A stretch of 64,000 bases of DNA from Methylobacillus sp. (GCA_031277395.1 JAITML010000076.1:34238-98237); one strand, 5' to 3'. Shown: positions 46,984 through 57,204, numbered from the stretch's first letter. The notes: generated from the sequence alone by a model not told the origin. Program-made: numbers and translations.

Positions 46984-48249
46984 ATGAAAATTCTGGTCAT
47001 CGGCAACGGCGGGCGCGAACATGCGCTGGCCTGGAAGCTCGCGAAAAATCCGCGCATCAGCCGCGTTCTCGTCGCGCCCGGCAACGCCGGAACGGCGCTT
47101 GATTCCGACATGCAGAATGTCGCGATCACGGCGATTCCCGATCTCGTACAGTTCGCGCGGGACGAGCAGATCGCGCTCACCGTGGTTGGCCCGGAAGCGC
47201 CGCTATCCCAAGGCGTGGTCGATGCCTTCCGCGCTGCGGGGCTCAAGATATTCGGCCCGACCCAGGCCGCCGCGCAACTCGAATCCTCCAAGGATTTCGC
47301 CAAGAATTTCATGAAGCGCCACGGCATTCCCACCGCCGGATACGAAACCTTCAGCGACATCGCGGCAGCCCATGCCCATGTGCGGCAAAAAGGCGCGCCC
47401 ATCGTCATCAAGGCGGATGGCCTCGCTGCGGGCAAGGGCGTGGTCGTCGCGCTGACCGAAGACGAGGCGCATGAGGCAATAGACATGATGCTGGCCGACA
47501 ACAAGCTGGGAGAAGCCGGCGCGCGCGTAGTGATAGAGGAATTTCTCGAAGGCGAGGAGGCGAGCTTCATCGTCATGTGCGATGGCGAGCATATCCTGCC
47601 CATGGCTACCAGTCAGGATCACAAGCGTTTGCTGGACGGCGACCAGGGGCCCAACACCGGCGGCATGGGCGCGTATTCTCCCGCGCCCATCATCACGCCC
47701 GAACTGCACGCGCGCGTGATGCGCGAGATCATTCGTCCCACCGTTCAGGGCATGGCCAAGGACGGCATCCGCTACACCGGCTTTCTCTACGCCGGTCTCA
47801 TGATAGACAAGGACGGCAACCCGAAGACACTGGAATTCAATTGCCGCATGGGTGACCCGGAAACCCAGCCCATCATGCTGCGCCTCAAGAGTGATTTCGT
47901 GGGTCTCATCGAGCATGCGATCAATGGCACGCTGAATCAAGCCGAAACCGAGTGGGATCGGCGCGTCGCGCTCGGCGTGGTGATGGCTGCCGCAGGTTAT
48001 CCCGATGCTCCGCGCAAGGGCGACGTTATCACCGGCCTGCCCAGGGATTTGCAGGATGCGTATGTGTTCCACGCGGGCAGCACGCTCGAAAACGGGCAGC
48101 CGGTCACGAGCGGCGGCCGCGTGCTGTGCGTGACCGCGCTGGGCGATACCGTGAAGCAGGCGCAAAATCGCGCCTACCAGATCGCGGAAGGCATCCGCTT
48201 CGAAGGCTGCCAGATGCGCCGCGACATCGGCTGGCGCGCGATCAGGTGA
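46984..48249 (+). CDS. purD: Phosphoribosylamine-glycine ligase
   Basis: ATP-grasp enzyme of purine synthesis making GAR. The 421 residues show the N-terminal VIGNGGREHALAWKL, IVIKADGLAAGKGVVVA, DHKRLLDGDQGPNTGGMGAYSPAP and NCRMGDPETQPIM. The tsaC start lies 2 bp after its stop, so they form an operon. The order dusB-fis-purH-purD is common in betaproteobacteria. Confidence 0.98.
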   Translation: MKILVIGNGGREHALAWKLAKNPRISRVLVAPGNAGTALDSDMQNVAITAIPDLVQFARDEQIALTVVGPEAPLSQGVVDAFRAAGLKIFGPTQAAAQLESSKDFAKNFMKRHGIPTAGYETFSDIAAAHAHVRQKGAPIVIKADGLAAGKGVVVALTEDEAHEAIDMMLADNKLGEAGARVVIEEFLEGEEASFIVMCDGEHILPMATSQDHKRLLDGDQGPNTGGMGAYSPAPIITPELHARVMREIIRPTVQGMAKDGIRYTGFLYAGLMIDKDGNPKTLEFNCRMGDPETQPIMLRLKSDFVGLIEHAINGTLNQAETEWDRRVALGVVMAAAGYPDAPRKGDVITGLPRDLQDAYVFHAGSTLENGQPVTSGGRVLCVTALGDTVKQAQNRAYQIAEGIRFEGCQMRRDIGWRAIR

Positions 48250-48250
48250 G

Positions 48251-48793
48251 ATGGACAGCGCACGCATCCGCGAGCATTTGCAATGTGGCGGCGTCATCGC
48301 CTACCCCACCGAATCCTGTTACGGCCTCGGCTGCGATCCAATGAATATTCAGGCGATCAAGCGCGTACTCAGTCTCAAGAAACGCAGCCCGTCCAAGGGA
48401 TTGATTCTCATCGCCGCGTACTTCCAGCAACTGCAACCTTATCTGCAAGCGCTCACACCCGAACTCGTTACGCGCATGAATGCACATTGGCCGGGGCCGC
48501 ATACCTGGCTTGTTCCCGCTTCCGCCACCTGCCCTGCCGCGCTACGCGGCGATCATGACACCGTGGCTGTCCGCGTTACCGCACATCGCGATGCGGCAGC
48601 ACTGTGCCGCGCAGTCGATATGGCGCTGGTTTCCACCAGCGCGAATCTGAGTGGCGAGAAACCTGCTCAAACTGCCGAAGAATGCCGCCGTTTATTCGGC
48701 CAGCATGCACTCATCATTCCCGGGGAAATCGGCACGTGCCACCATCCTTCGACGATACAGGATCTGATGAGCGGCAGAATCATCAGAAAATAG
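48251..48793 (+). CDS. tsaC: TsaC, threonylcarbamoyl-AMP synthase
   Basis: Makes threonylcarbamoyl-AMP for the t6A37 modification of ANN-decoding tRNAs. The 180-residue YrdC-fold protein has the substrate motif [29 protein letters not shown], the WPGPHTW segment and STSANLSG. It is the short, single-domain TsaC form rather than Sua5. It sits between purD and hemF with 1-11 bp gaps. Confidence 0.94.
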   Translation: MDSARIREHLQCGGVIAYPTESCYGLGCDPMNIQAIKRVLSLKKRSPSKGLILIAAYFQQLQPYLQALTPELVTRMNAHWPGPHTWLVPASATCPAALRGDHDTVAVRVTAHRDAAALCRAVDMALVSTSANLSGEKPAQTAEECRRLFGQHALIIPGEIGTCHHPSTIQDLMSGRIIRK

Positions 48794-48804
48794 TCAGGAT
48801 AATC

Positions 48805-49704
48805 ATGGATACCCGCCTCATCATTGACTATTTCACCGGCTTGCAACAGCGCATCGTCGAAGCGCTGGAACTGGCCGACGGCAAAAATTTTCTGCACGAC
48901 AGTTGGCAGCGGCCGGAGGGCGGCGGCGGAATCAGTTGCGTGATCGAGGAAGGCGAAGTATTCGAGCGCGGCGGCGTGAATTTTTCGCACGTCACCGGCG
49001 AGCGTCTGCCGCCTTCCGCGAGCGCGAGCCGTCCGGAACTGGCCGGACGCGGCTTCGAGGCGATGGGCGTGTCGCTGGTACTGCATCCGCGCAATCCTCA
49101 CGCGCCAACCGTGCACATGAACGTGCGCTGTTTCGTCGCGGCCAAACCGGGTGAAGAGCCGGTCTGGTGGTTTGGTGGCGGCATGGATCTCACGCCGTAT
49201 TACGGCTATGAAGAAGATGCGATTCACTTTCACCGCGCCTGCAAACAGGCGCTGGATCCGTTCGGCGACACGCTGTATCCGCGCTTCAAGCGCTGGTGCG
49301 ACGAATATTTTTACCTCAAGCACAGGCAGGAGCCACGCGGCATAGGCGGCATATTTTTCGACGACTACAATACGGGCGATTTCGGGCAAAGTTTTGCGAT
49401 GGTGAAAAGCGCAGGCGACCATTTCCTCAACGCCTACCTGCCGATTTTGCAGCGCCGCAAGGATACGCCCTACGGCGAACGCGAACGCGATTTTCAGGCG
49501 TATCGTCGCGGTCGCTACGTGGAATTCAACCTCGTGTTTGATCGCGGCACGCTGTTTGGTTTGCAATCAGGCGGCCGCACCGAGTCCATCCTCATGTCAT
49601 TGCCGCCGGTCGTGAAATGGCGCTACGACTGGCAACCGGAACCCGGTTCGGCGGAAGAAAAATTGTATTCGGATTATCTGGTCGGCAGGGATTGGCTGGG
49701 TTGA
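48805..49704 (+). CDS. hemF: Oxygen-dependent coproporphyrinogen III oxidase
   Basis: Oxidatively decarboxylates coproporphyrinogen III to protoporphyrinogen IX in heme synthesis. The 299 residues show [43 protein letters not shown] and [12 protein letters not shown] with [16 protein letters not shown] chose ATG 48805 ([10 protein letters not shown]); the upstream frame overlaps tsaC. It links functionally to the ctaA, ctaB and hemJ genes in this window. Confidence 0.97.
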   Translation: MDTRLIIDYFTGLQQRIVEALELADGKNFLHDSWQRPEGGGGISCVIEEGEVFERGGVNFSHVTGERLPPSASASRPELAGRGFEAMGVSLVLHPRNPHAPTVHMNVRCFVAAKPGEEPVWWFGGGMDLTPYYGYEEDAIHFHRACKQALDPFGDTLYPRFKRWCDEYFYLKHRQEPRGIGGIFFDDYNTGDFGQSFAMVKSAGDHFLNAYLPILQRRKDTPYGERERDFQAYRRGRYVEFNLVFDRGTLFGLQSGGRTESILMSLPPVVKWRYDWQPEPGSAEEKLYSDYLVGRDWLG

Positions 49705-49725
49705 ATTTCTGTCATAATTCCCCAA

Positions 49726-49805
49726 GGAACCCTGAACAAATCTGAGCGAGCGGGCACGCCCGAAGCCGAAATGGGCTTGCCGCGAGAGATTTGTTCAGAG
49801 GTTCC
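49726..49805 (+). repeat. MITE-like element 1 (80 bp)
   Basis: An 18-bp left end (GGAACC then CTGAACAAATCT, 49726-49743) and a 19-bp right end (49787-49805) are complementary except for one extra T in the right end. The 80-bp interior is GC-rich and can form smaller hairpins. Ends and flanking interior (CTGAGCGAGCGGGC; GCCGCGAGAGATTTG) match the larger element at 53189-53350. It carries no gene. It sits between hemF and the permease gene. Confidence 0.85.
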
Positions 49806-49826
49806 CAATAAACCGGGAGGAAAAAA

Positions 49827-51242
49827 ATGCTGGCTCAATTATTACGCACCAAACCGGTCGCGCCGCCTCATGCGGACAGCGGCCTGAAAAAATGTCTGAG
49901 CGCATTTGATCTCACGCTGCTGGGCATAGGCTGCGCGGTGGGTGCGGGGATTTTTGTGTTGACCGGCAAGGCGGCCGCGTTGCAGTCGGGGCCGGCGGTC
50001 ATGCTTTCTTTTGTGTTTGCGGGCGTCGCGGCCGCATTCGCCGCATTGGCTTACGCAGAACTTGCCGCTTCCATCGGCGGTTCCGGCAGCGCGTACAGTT
50101 ACAGCTATACGGCATTCGGCGAAATTTTCGCCTGGCTCGTCGGCTGGATTTTACTGCTGGAATACGGTGTCGGCGCGGCGGCGGTGGCGAGTGGTTGGTC
50201 AGGCTATTTCACGCTCACGCTGGACAATTTCGGAATAAGTTTTCCGGAAATTCTGGCGCATGCGCCCGGTGAGGAAAAGATCAGCGGCTACATCAACCTT
50301 CCGGCATTCGTCATCATCTGGGTGCTCACTTTGCTGCTCATTGCGGGCGTCCGTGAAAGCGCGCGTTTCAATCACATCATGGTGGTTGTCAAACTCAGCG
50401 TTATCGGCATTTTCATCTTCATCGCCACGCTGCATTTCAATAGCGACAACTGGCAGCCATTCACGCCGTTCGGCTGGTACGACTCGTTGCCGGACGGCAA
50501 AACCACAGGCATATTTGCGGGCGCGTCGCTGGTGTTTTTCGCCTACTTCGGCTTTGACGCCGTTTCCACCGCCGCCGAGGAAACCAGAAATCCGCAACGC
50601 GATTTGCCCATAGGTTTGATCGCGTCACTGGCCGTCTGCACCGTCATCTATGTTGTGACTTCCGGTTTGCTGACGGGGATCGTGTCCTATACCGAACTCA
50701 ATGTCTCATCGCCGATCGCGTATGCGCTGGCGAAAATCGGTTACACCTGGTCGTCAACTTTGATAGCGACCGGTGCGCTGGCGGGATTGACCACGGTGCT
50801 GCTGGTGTTGCTGTACGGCCTGACGCGCATTCTGTTCGCCGTCAGCCGGGACGGACTGATCTCGCCGATTTTTTCCAAGGTCAATCCCAACCGCCAGACG
50901 CCGGCACGCATCATTCTGATGTGTGGTTTTGTGATTTCGCTCATCGCCGGATTTTTCCCGTTGGGAGAACTTGCCGAAACCGTCAACATCGGCACACTGG
51001 CGAGCTTCGTGATGGTGTGCGTAGGCGTCATCGTGATGCGCATACGCCAACCCGATCTGCCCCGTCCGTTCAAGAATCCCTGGCATCCCGTGATTCCTGT
51101 GCTGGGCATACTTTCCTGCACCGCGCTGATGGCATTTCTGCCTGCCATCACCTGGGGGCGATTCGGTGTCTGGGTTGCGATAGGCTGCGTGTTCTACTTC
51201 GTGTATTCGATACGACACAGCAAGTTGCGGCACACGGCATAA
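49827..51242 (+). CDS. APC-family amino acid permease
   Basis: Twelve-helix secondary transporter of 471 residues. The first helix carries the substrate/Na-type motif GIGCAVGAGIFVLTG, followed by SFVFAGVAAAFAALAYAELAASI, as in the YfnA/cationic amino acid transporter branch of the APC superfamily. Substrate is not determinable here; basic or branched-chain amino acids are typical. Strong GGGAGG ribosome-binding site 8 bp before the ATG. A bidirectional terminator follows. Confidence 0.9.
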   Translation: MLAQLLRTKPVAPPHADSGLKKCLSAFDLTLLGIGCAVGAGIFVLTGKAAALQSGPAVMLSFVFAGVAAAFAALAYAELAASIGGSGSAYSYSYTAFGEIFAWLVGWILLLEYGVGAAAVASGWSGYFTLTLDNFGISFPEILAHAPGEEKISGYINLPAFVIIWVLTLLLIAGVRESARFNHIMVVVKLSVIGIFIFIATLHFNSDNWQPFTPFGWYDSLPDGKTTGIFAGASLVFFAYFGFDAVSTAAEETRNPQRDLPIGLIASLAVCTVIYVVTSGLLTGIVSYTELNVSSPIAYALAKIGYTWSSTLIATGALAGLTTVLLVLLYGLTRILFAVSRDGLISPIFSKVNPNRQTPARIILMCGFVISLIAGFFPLGELAETVNIGTLASFVMVCVGVIVMRIRQPDLPRPFKNPWHPVIPVLGILSCTALMAFLPAITWGRFGVWVAIGCVFYFVYSIRHSKLRHTA

Positions 51243-51251
51243 GCCAATAAA

Positions 51252-51277
51252 AAAGCCGGTCAAGCGACCGGCTTTTC
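51252..51277 (+). terminator. Bidirectional terminator after the permease gene
   Basis: Eleven-bp stem (AAAAGCCGGTC with its complement, arms 51252-51262 and 51267-51277, loop AAGC). A run of A on one side and T on the other let it serve both the permease gene and the converging cytochrome c gene. Confidence 0.9.
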
Positions 51278-51300
51278 AGTTGTAATGTACCTGCGGCAAA

Positions 51301-51618
51301 TTACATCGACAATACCCACTGAACGAGCTTCTTGATGTCTTCGTCCTTCACTTGCGGGCTGTTCGCGGACATCGGGATCGGACCCCACACGCCGCTGCCA
51401 CCCTTCTTGACCTTCTCGATCAGTTTGGCTTCGGCATCCTTCTGGCCTTTGTACTTGGCGGCCACATCCTTGTAAGCCGGGCCAATGACCTTTTTGTCCA
51501 CGCTGTGACAGGCCATGCAGCCGCTCTTTTGAGCAAGAGCCGACTCATCAGCCGCACCGGCCTGGCCGACCATTATCAGGGAACCAGCGGCTACGGCCGC
51601 CAACATCAGTGCTTTCAT
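51301..51618 (-). CDS. Periplasmic cytochrome c (c551/c552 type)
   Basis: Class I monoheme cytochrome of 105 residues. Signal peptide MKALMLAAVAAGSLIMVG ending AGA is followed by a heme motif CMACH (near residue 34-38) and a family-typical VIGPAYKDVAAKY and IPMSANSPQVKDEDI, with the axial Met in PIPMSA. ATG 51618 has AAGGAG seven bases upstream. It is a likely electron donor to a terminal oxidase encoded in this window. Confidence 0.95.
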   Translation of the reverse strand: MKALMLAAVAAGSLIMVGQAGAADESALAQKSGCMACHSVDKKVIGPAYKDVAAKYKGQKDAEAKLIEKVKKGGSGVWGPIPMSANSPQVKDEDIKKLVQWVLSM

Positions 51619-51797
51619 GTTTACTCCTTCAGTTTTAATTTTGCAAAAAACCATCGGGCAACGACCCGAAATAGCTGGAACCAGATTAAGCGTCAATCAA
51701 GGTAACTCATCATAAACGTGTTTCACCCACATTGCCAAGAGTCTCGTCAGGCAGGCAGATAACGCTTGTACTTCTCCATTCGTTGACATGGGATCGC

Positions 51798-52709
51798 CTA
51801 CAGCGGCGCGGCGCTGTATTCCACGATCATTTCATGCGTCTCACCCGGCGCGACAGTGACGGTGTTATGCGCGGCATTGGCCGATTCCACGCACAGCATA
51901 TGCGGCCACTCTTCAGCCACATCGCTCATGGCAGCGGCTTTTTCACACCACGGCGTCCAGACGACAGTGCTGGCGCTGCCGGATTTGGCGATACGGATCT
52001 GGCGGCGCAGCACCGGGTCTTCAATCACGCATTCGGTTTCAGTATCGACATAAATCCGGTCAACTTCGCCGCTGAATGTAACCGCGCCGTGTTGTTTTCC
52101 CTGCGCGAAATTGGCGGCCTTGTCGAAATACGCGCAATCCTCCAGCCCCAGCACCCGCGCGGCGGACACATCGCCCACCTGAAAATAGGTGTGCAGCGCC
52201 TCGGTTATTTCGCACGGCTGATTGCCGGTATTGGTGGTTGCAAGCGTCATCCGCAGGGTTTCGCCCACCAGCAGTTCCAGAGTCAGTTGCGCGGAATACG
52301 GCCATTGCTGGTGCATCTCCATGCCAGGCAGCAGCTGCAGCAACAAGCGCGTCGCGCCATTTTCCGCCGAACCTGATTCCACTATCTCCCACGGTTGCTT
52401 GCGCGCGTAACCGTGCATGAAAGGCGAATCCGGCAGCAGCGGATTTGCGCCGAACCACGGCCAGCAAACCGGCGCACCGCTATGCGGCGGCTTGTCTGCG
52501 CTGAGTTGCGCCTTGGGCGAATACCAGATCACCGGCAGCGAGGTCGAGCGCGGCCGCCATTGCAGCAAGTGCGCGCCGAACAGGCTCAGTCTGGCCGAGG
52601 CAAGCGGATTCTCGATTTCAGCCACGACAAGCCCGCCAGGGTCGCGGCTGAATTTGAGTGATTGTCCCAGCGCGTGGCGGGCATTAATGCCTGCAAGATC
52701 AGTATTCAT
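51798..52709 (-). CDS. D-hexose-6-phosphate mutarotase (YeaD family)
   Basis: Aldose-1-epimerase-like enzyme of 303 residues that interconverts alpha and beta glucose-6-phosphate. Family motifs include GAHLLQWRP, GAPVCWPWFGANP, HGYARKQPWEI, ALHTYFQVGD and the catalytic glutamate near the C-terminus, MLCVESANA. It may help feed the Entner-Doudoroff pathway. The DUF2269 gene starts 6 bp upstream, so they form an operon. Confidence 0.9.
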   Translation of the reverse strand: MNTDLAGINARHALGQSLKFSRDPGGLVVAEIENPLASARLSLFGAHLLQWRPRSTSLPVIWYSPKAQLSADKPPHSGAPVCWPWFGANPLLPDSPFMHGYARKQPWEIVESGSAENGATRLLLQLLPGMEMHQQWPYSAQLTLELLVGETLRMTLATTNTGNQPCEITEALHTYFQVGDVSAARVLGLEDCAYFDKAANFAQGKQHGAVTFSGEVDRIYVDTETECVIEDPVLRRQIRIAKSGSASTVVWTPWCEKAAAMSDVAEEWPHMLCVESANAAHNTVTVAPGETHEMIVEYSAAPL

Positions 52710-52714
52710 TTTCG

Positions 52715-53188
52715 TTAAAACAAAGTGAGGGGTTTAAAAACCATGAGCGCGGATATTGCAATCATGGCGGTAAAAGCAATACAGCCCAGCATCTTCCAGT
52801 AACGGCACAGACGCCAGTAACGCTCGGGCAGGGGTTGATCGTTGACAACAGCTTGTCGCGCGAGCTTCAGCATTTCAACCTGCTGCCAGACGACGGGCAG
52901 CCAGCATGCGCCGACCAGAATATAAAGTCCGACCGCCCACGCCACCCAGCCTTGCGCAAGCGGCCAGCCCGCGAGACTGACCATCCAGAACCCGGTGATC
53001 GGCTGCACAAATGCGGTTGGCGTGGTGAATATCCAGTCGGCCAGCACCACACGCTCCATAACGATTGCGATGCTGCGCACATCACCGCTCTGATCCGTCG
53101 TCCACTTGTAAAATGCCGTGCCGAAACCCGTGCCAAACATGAGGATGGCGCTGAGGATGTGTATCCATTTGAGCAGCAGGTATTCCAA
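52715..53188 (-). CDS. DUF2269 family membrane protein
   Basis: Four-helix membrane protein of 157 residues (LLLKWIHILSAILMFGTGFGTAF; PITGFWMVSLAG) that matches the DUF2269 family, often placed near heme or redox genes. Function unknown. The TTG at 53188 is the most upstream start in the native sequence; it immediately follows the MITE-like element, whose end supplies the ribosome-binding-site-like GAGG five bases before the start. It is cotranscribed with the mutarotase gene. Confidence 0.8.
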   Translation of the reverse strand: MEYLLLKWIHILSAILMFGTGFGTAFYKWTTDQSGDVRSIAIVMERVVLADWIFTTPTAFVQPITGFWMVSLAGWPLAQGWVAWAVGLYILVGACWLPVVWQQVEMLKLARQAVVNDQPLPERYWRLCRYWKMLGCIAFTAMIAISALMVFKPLTLF

Positions 53189-53350
53189 GGGAGCCTCTAC
53201 ACAAGTCTGCGCGAGCGGACGCGCACGGGTTCGGGGTGGGATGCAAGGCGTAAAGCACAGCAATACTGAACATATTGCGAGCATTTGCAACGCGGCAGAC
53301 CGCCCGAGGCCGGGATGCGGCAGCCGCGACAGATTTGTGTAGAGGCTCCC
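53189..53350 (+). repeat. MITE-like element 2 (162 bp)
   Basis: Terminal inverted repeats of 20 bp (53189-53208 and 53331-53350; GGGAGCCTCTACACAA against TTGTGTAGAGGCTCCC) differ at a single position. The outer ~20-35 bp on each side match the 80-bp element at 49726-49805, which lacks the middle ~80 bp. No coding frame. It occupies the whole intergenic gap: one end abuts the DUF2269 start codon and the other lies 1 bp from the stop codon of the saccharopine-dehydrogenase-like gene. Confidence 0.9.
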
Positions 53351-53351
53351 A

Positions 53352-54452
53352 TTAACCGTGTATTTGCCGGATATCCAGCCCGGCCAGCGCGTTCATGTAT
53401 TCCTCCAGCGTCACCAGACCCATGCACGGCATCGCGCCGCGCTCGGTCAGTTCGCCGCTTGCGAGTTTGTGCGCCAGCGCGATCGCCGCGCCACAGGGAA
53501 TGTAGGGGCCGTGATGTTGACGCGCGACAATGTGCCAGAGGCGCGTCAGCCTTTGACCGTCCTGGCCGATGCCATTCAGCTCCACGTGCATCGCCGAGGT
53601 TCGCGGCCCGAACGATTCCAGTTTGCGGGCAAGCCAGTGCAGCGGTTTGGTGTATTTCGCCATGTTTTCGACAATGCGCCAGCGCACGAGCCAGGAACAC
53701 GCCCAAACGGCGAGATGCGCGAACGGAATGCCCAGGCCTGCGTGAAAGTTGACGGTTTTGACATTGGGATAACGCTGCGGGAAAAGCGCGAGATCAGGCA
53801 CGTTGCAATAGCCGAGCCAGCGTCGCCCGACGGGCGCGGGGTAGCGCCGACTATGCAAATTCTGCCAGCCGAAAATGCCTTTCCAGTAACCGTTTTCAAA
53901 ATGGCTGAAGGTTTTTCCGCAATAGCCAAGTACGGCGCGCATGGTGGCCAGCCCCGGCGTTTTGGAGCCGGAGGCGATGCCGAGTTGTATCGTATCGAGC
54001 CGCGAAAATTCCGGCTGAAAAAAGTCCACAACCGCCGAGGAAAGCGCCGGAACCGAGCTTGCGCCGCTTACCACGAGCACATCAGCCTTGCGCGCCGTCA
54101 CGTTCAACCGCCCGATGTTGGCGACAAAATCGCGCCCGTCGGAAAGGTCAATGTAGTGGCTGCCCGCCGCAATGGCGGCGAGCGCGACACGGTAATCCTG
54201 CCCCTGAAACGGGCCGGCGGTATGGATTACGGTGTTGACCTTCAGCGCGCGCAGTTGCTGCGACAATGCCGTTACTTCGGCATTGAGCGCGACACCCTGC
54301 TCGCCCATGAGGCCGAGTTCGAGCGCGAAATTGCGCGCCTTGGTTTCGTCGCGCCCGGCGATAATCAGACGCAAATTCGCATCCTGCGCGAGCGCGCGAC
54401 TGATGAGAGCGCCGAAGTTCCCGTACCCGCCCAGTATCAGTATGGTATGCAC
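53352..54452 (-). CDS. Saccharopine-dehydrogenase-like NAD(P)-binding protein
   Basis: Oxidoreductase-like protein of 366 residues. Rossmann fold at the N-terminus (ILILGGYGNFGALISRALA), followed by VIHTAGPFQGQDYRVA and SHYIDLSDGRDFV, typical of the saccharopine dehydrogenase NADP-binding family. The rest is conserved in bacteria but without assigned substrate; a true saccharopine dehydrogenase is unlikely. Start codon is GTG 54452. It lies 15 bp after ilvD, on the same strand. Confidence 0.82.
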   Translation of the reverse strand: MHTILILGGYGNFGALISRALAQDANLRLIIAGRDETKARNFALELGLMGEQGVALNAEVTALSQQLRALKVNTVIHTAGPFQGQDYRVALAAIAAGSHYIDLSDGRDFVANIGRLNVTARKADVLVVSGASSVPALSSAVVDFFQPEFSRLDTIQLGIASGSKTPGLATMRAVLGYCGKTFSHFENGYWKGIFGWQNLHSRRYPAPVGRRWLGYCNVPDLALFPQRYPNVKTVNFHAGLGIPFAHLAVWACSWLVRWRIVENMAKYTKPLHWLARKLESFGPRTSAMHVELNGIGQDGQRLTRLWHIVARQHHGPYIPCGAAIALAHKLASGELTERGAMPCMGLVTLEEYMNALAGLDIRQIHG

Positions 54453-54467
54453 AGCGGATCGTCGCGC

Positions 54468-56324
54468 TTACTTGCGATACTCGACTTGGGCCACGTCGCG
54501 CACCGCGCCCCTGGCAGCCGAAGTTGTCATCGCGGCATACGCGCGCAAGGCAGAAGAAATCGGGCGCTGGCGGTTGACGGGCTTCCACGCATGCGCGCCC
54601 CTGGCCTCCATTTTTTCGCGCCGCATTCGCAGCTCTTCCACCGGCACGGCGAGATGAATACGCCGATTGGGAATATCGATTTCTATCGTGTCGCCCTCCT
54701 CCACCAGCCCGATAGTGCCGCCCTCCGCCGCTTCGGGCGAGGCATGGCCGATGGAAAGCCCCGAAGTACCGCCGGAGAAACGTCCGTCGGTCAGCAGCGC
54801 GCATGCCTTGCCCAGATTTTTGGATTTGAGATAACTCGTCGGATACAACATTTCCTGCATGCCGGGACCGCCACGCGGACCTTCATAGCGGATCACCACC
54901 ACATCACCGGCGACAATTTTGTCGGCGAGTATGGCTTCGACCGCCGCATCCTGACTTTCAAAAATGCGCGCGCGACCGGTGAATTTCAGAATGCTTTCAT
55001 CCACGCCCGCCGTTTTGACTATGCAACCATCCTCCGCGATATTGCCGTGCAACACGGCCAGCCCGCCATCCTGCGAATAGGCGTGCGCCTTGTCGCGTAT
55101 GCAACCGTCGGCGCGGTTGTCGTCCAGTTCGGGATAGCGCATGGATTGACTGAATGCGATCGTGGTCGCGATACCGCCCGGCGCCGCGCGGTAAAAGTCA
55201 CGCACCGCGCTGTCTTGTGCGCGCTGAATATCCCACTTCGCCAGCGCCTCGCCCATGTTTGCCGCATGCACGGTAGGCACGTCACGCTGTATCAATCCGG
55301 CGCGGTCGAGCTCGCCCAGAATCGCCATCACGCCACCCGCGCGATGCACGTCTTCCATGTGATATTTCTGCGTCGCGGGAGCGACCTTGGAAAGACAAGG
55401 CACGCGGCGCGAAATCGCATCAATATCGGCCATCGTGAAATCCACGCCCGCCTCATGCGCCGCCGCGAGCAGATGCAGCACGGTATTGGTCGAGCCGCCC
55501 ATCGCCACATCCAGACTCATGGCATTCTGGAAAGCCTCGAATGTCGCGATGGAGCGCGGCAACACAGAGAAATCGTCCTGCTCGTAATGGCGTCTGGCAA
55601 GCTCGACGATCAAGCGGCCCGCGCGCAAAAACAATTGCTTGCGATCTGCATGCGTCGCGAGCAGCGAACCATTGCCCGGCAACGAAAGACCAAGCGCCTC
55701 GGTGAGACAATTCATCGAATTCGCGGTAAACATGCCGGAACAGGAGCCGCAGGTCGGGCAGGCGGAACGCTCAATCGCCGTGACATCCGCATCAGCCACG
55801 CGACTGTCGGCGGCTTCAACCATGGAGTCGATCAAATCGAGCTTGCGCACTTCGCCATTCCAGTTGATCTTGCCTGCTTCCATGGGGCCGCCGGACACAA
55901 ATACCGTGGGAATGTTGAGGCGCATCGCGGCCATCAACATGCCGGGCGTGATTTTGTCGCAATTGGAAATGCACACCAGCGCATCGGCGCAGTGCGCGTT
56001 GACCATGTACTCCACGCTGTCGGCGATGAGATCACGCGAAGGCAGCGAATACAACATGCCGCCATGACCCATTGCGATACCGTCGTCAATCGCGATGGTG
56101 TCAAATTCCTTGGCAACGCCTCCGATTTTTTCGATTTCGCGCGCGACAAGCTGACCAAGATCCTTGAGATGCACATGCCCCGGCACAAACTGCGTAAAGG
56201 AATTGGCAATCGCGATGATGGGCTTCTCGAAATCCTCATCCTTCATCCCGGTGGCGCGCCACAAAGCGCGCGCTCCGGCCATGTTGCGGCCGTGGGTGGT
56301 GGTGCGGGAACGATATTGGGGCAT
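54468..56324 (-). CDS. ilvD: Dihydroxy-acid dehydratase
   Basis: Fourth step of valine and isoleucine synthesis. The 618-residue protein has the iron-sulfur ligands in [18 protein letters not shown] and [18 protein letters not shown], and the C-terminal [18 protein letters not shown] substrate loop. It is the paralogue of edd at 42.0-43.8 kb. The upstream gap of about 60 bp to lgt must hold divergent promoters. Confidence 0.98.
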   Translation of the reverse strand: MPQYRSRTTTHGRNMAGARALWRATGMKDEDFEKPIIAIANSFTQFVPGHVHLKDLGQLVAREIEKIGGVAKEFDTIAIDDGIAMGHGGMLYSLPSRDLIADSVEYMVNAHCADALVCISNCDKITPGMLMAAMRLNIPTVFVSGGPMEAGKINWNGEVRKLDLIDSMVEAADSRVADADVTAIERSACPTCGSCSGMFTANSMNCLTEALGLSLPGNGSLLATHADRKQLFLRAGRLIVELARRHYEQDDFSVLPRSIATFEAFQNAMSLDVAMGGSTNTVLHLLAAAHEAGVDFTMADIDAISRRVPCLSKVAPATQKYHMEDVHRAGGVMAILGELDRAGLIQRDVPTVHAANMGEALAKWDIQRAQDSAVRDFYRAAPGGIATTIAFSQSMRYPELDDNRADGCIRDKAHAYSQDGGLAVLHGNIAEDGCIVKTAGVDESILKFTGRARIFESQDAAVEAILADKIVAGDVVVIRYEGPRGGPGMQEMLYPTSYLKSKNLGKACALLTDGRFSGGTSGLSIGHASPEAAEGGTIGLVEEGDTIEIDIPNRRIHLAVPVEELRMRREKMEARGAHAWKPVNRQRPISSALRAYAAMTTSAARGAVRDVAQVEYRK

Positions 56325-56385
56325 GGTGTCAGCCTCGGAAAACGGTTAAGCTCGCGATTTTACATTAATTCAAACATTTGCTTCC

Positions 56386-57204
56386 ATGCTTGTGCACCCG
56401 CAATTCGACCCCATCGCGATTCATATCCCAGCCTTCACCATCGGCGATTACACCATCGGCCCGTTCGGCATCCATTGGTACGGCCTGATGTATGTGCTCG
56501 GCTTTGCGCTGTTTCTATGGCTGGGCAAGCGACGCTTGCGCGCGATGAATCACCCCGACTGGCCGCCGGAGATCGTGGATGATCTGCTGTTTTACGGCGT
56601 CATAGGCGTGATATTGGGCGGGCGTTTGGGGCAAGTATTGTTTTACATGCCTGCTTATTATGTCGATCATCCGCTTGAAATTCTGCAGGTATGGAAAGGC
56701 GGCATGTCGTTTCACGGCGGCTTTATCGGCGTGATGCTTGCGATGGTGCTGTACGCGCGCTCACGCAAACTGCGCTGGCTGCCGCTCATGGATTTTATCG
56801 CGCCACTCGTGCCGCTCGGCCTTGGCGCGGGGCGCATCGGCAATTTCATCAACGGCGAGTTGTGGGGACGACCGACCGACGTGCCGTGGGCGATGATATT
56901 TCCGCGTGCAGATCAATTGCCGCGCCACCCCTCGCCACTTTACGAATTCGCGCTGGAAGGTCTGGTGCTGTTTCTCATCCTGTGGATTTATTCCGCCAAG
57001 CCGCGCCCGACCGGCGCGGTCTCTGGCCTGTTTCTGATCGGCTACGGCAGCTTTCGTTTTCTGGTCGAATTCACGCGCAGTCCGGATGAAGGCATTTTTG
57101 GGCTGATGACCTGGGGCATCAGTATGGGACAATGGCTCAGCCTGCCGATGATAGTCATTGGCATCTGGATGCTGCAACGCGCGCTGCGACGAAAATTCGA
57201 CTGA
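56386..57204 (+). CDS. lgt: Prolipoprotein diacylglyceryl transferase
   Basis: First enzyme of lipoprotein maturation, moving diacylglycerol from phosphatidylglycerol onto the lipobox cysteine. Seven membrane helices in 272 residues; the signature [17 protein letters not shown] holds the essential asparagine and arginine, and [12 protein letters not shown] follows. ATG 56386 with the [12 protein letters not shown]-terminus is typical. It would process the lipoprotein SCO at 5.3-5.9 kb. The downstream hypothetical gene starts 18 bp later. Confidence 0.97.
   Translation: MLVHPQFDPIAIHIPAFTIGDYTIGPFGIHWYGLMYVLGFALFLWLGKRRLRAMNHPDWPPEIVDDLLFYGVIGVILGGRLGQVLFYMPAYYVDHPLEILQVWKGGMSFHGGFIGVMLAMVLYARSRKLRWLPLMDFIAPLVPLGLGAGRIGNFINGELWGRPTDVPWAMIFPRADQLPRHPSPLYEFALEGLVLFLILWIYSAKPRPTGAVSGLFLIGYGSFRFLVEFTRSPDEGIFGLMTWGISMGQWLSLPMIVIGIWMLQRALRRKFD

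Noticed and set aside
53358..56582. Plus-strand frame of 1074 codons
   Set aside because: It is antisense to ilvD, to the saccharopine-dehydrogenase-like gene and to part of the lgt region. Its translation is rich in Arg, His and Gln with no domain; it is a high-GC shadow.
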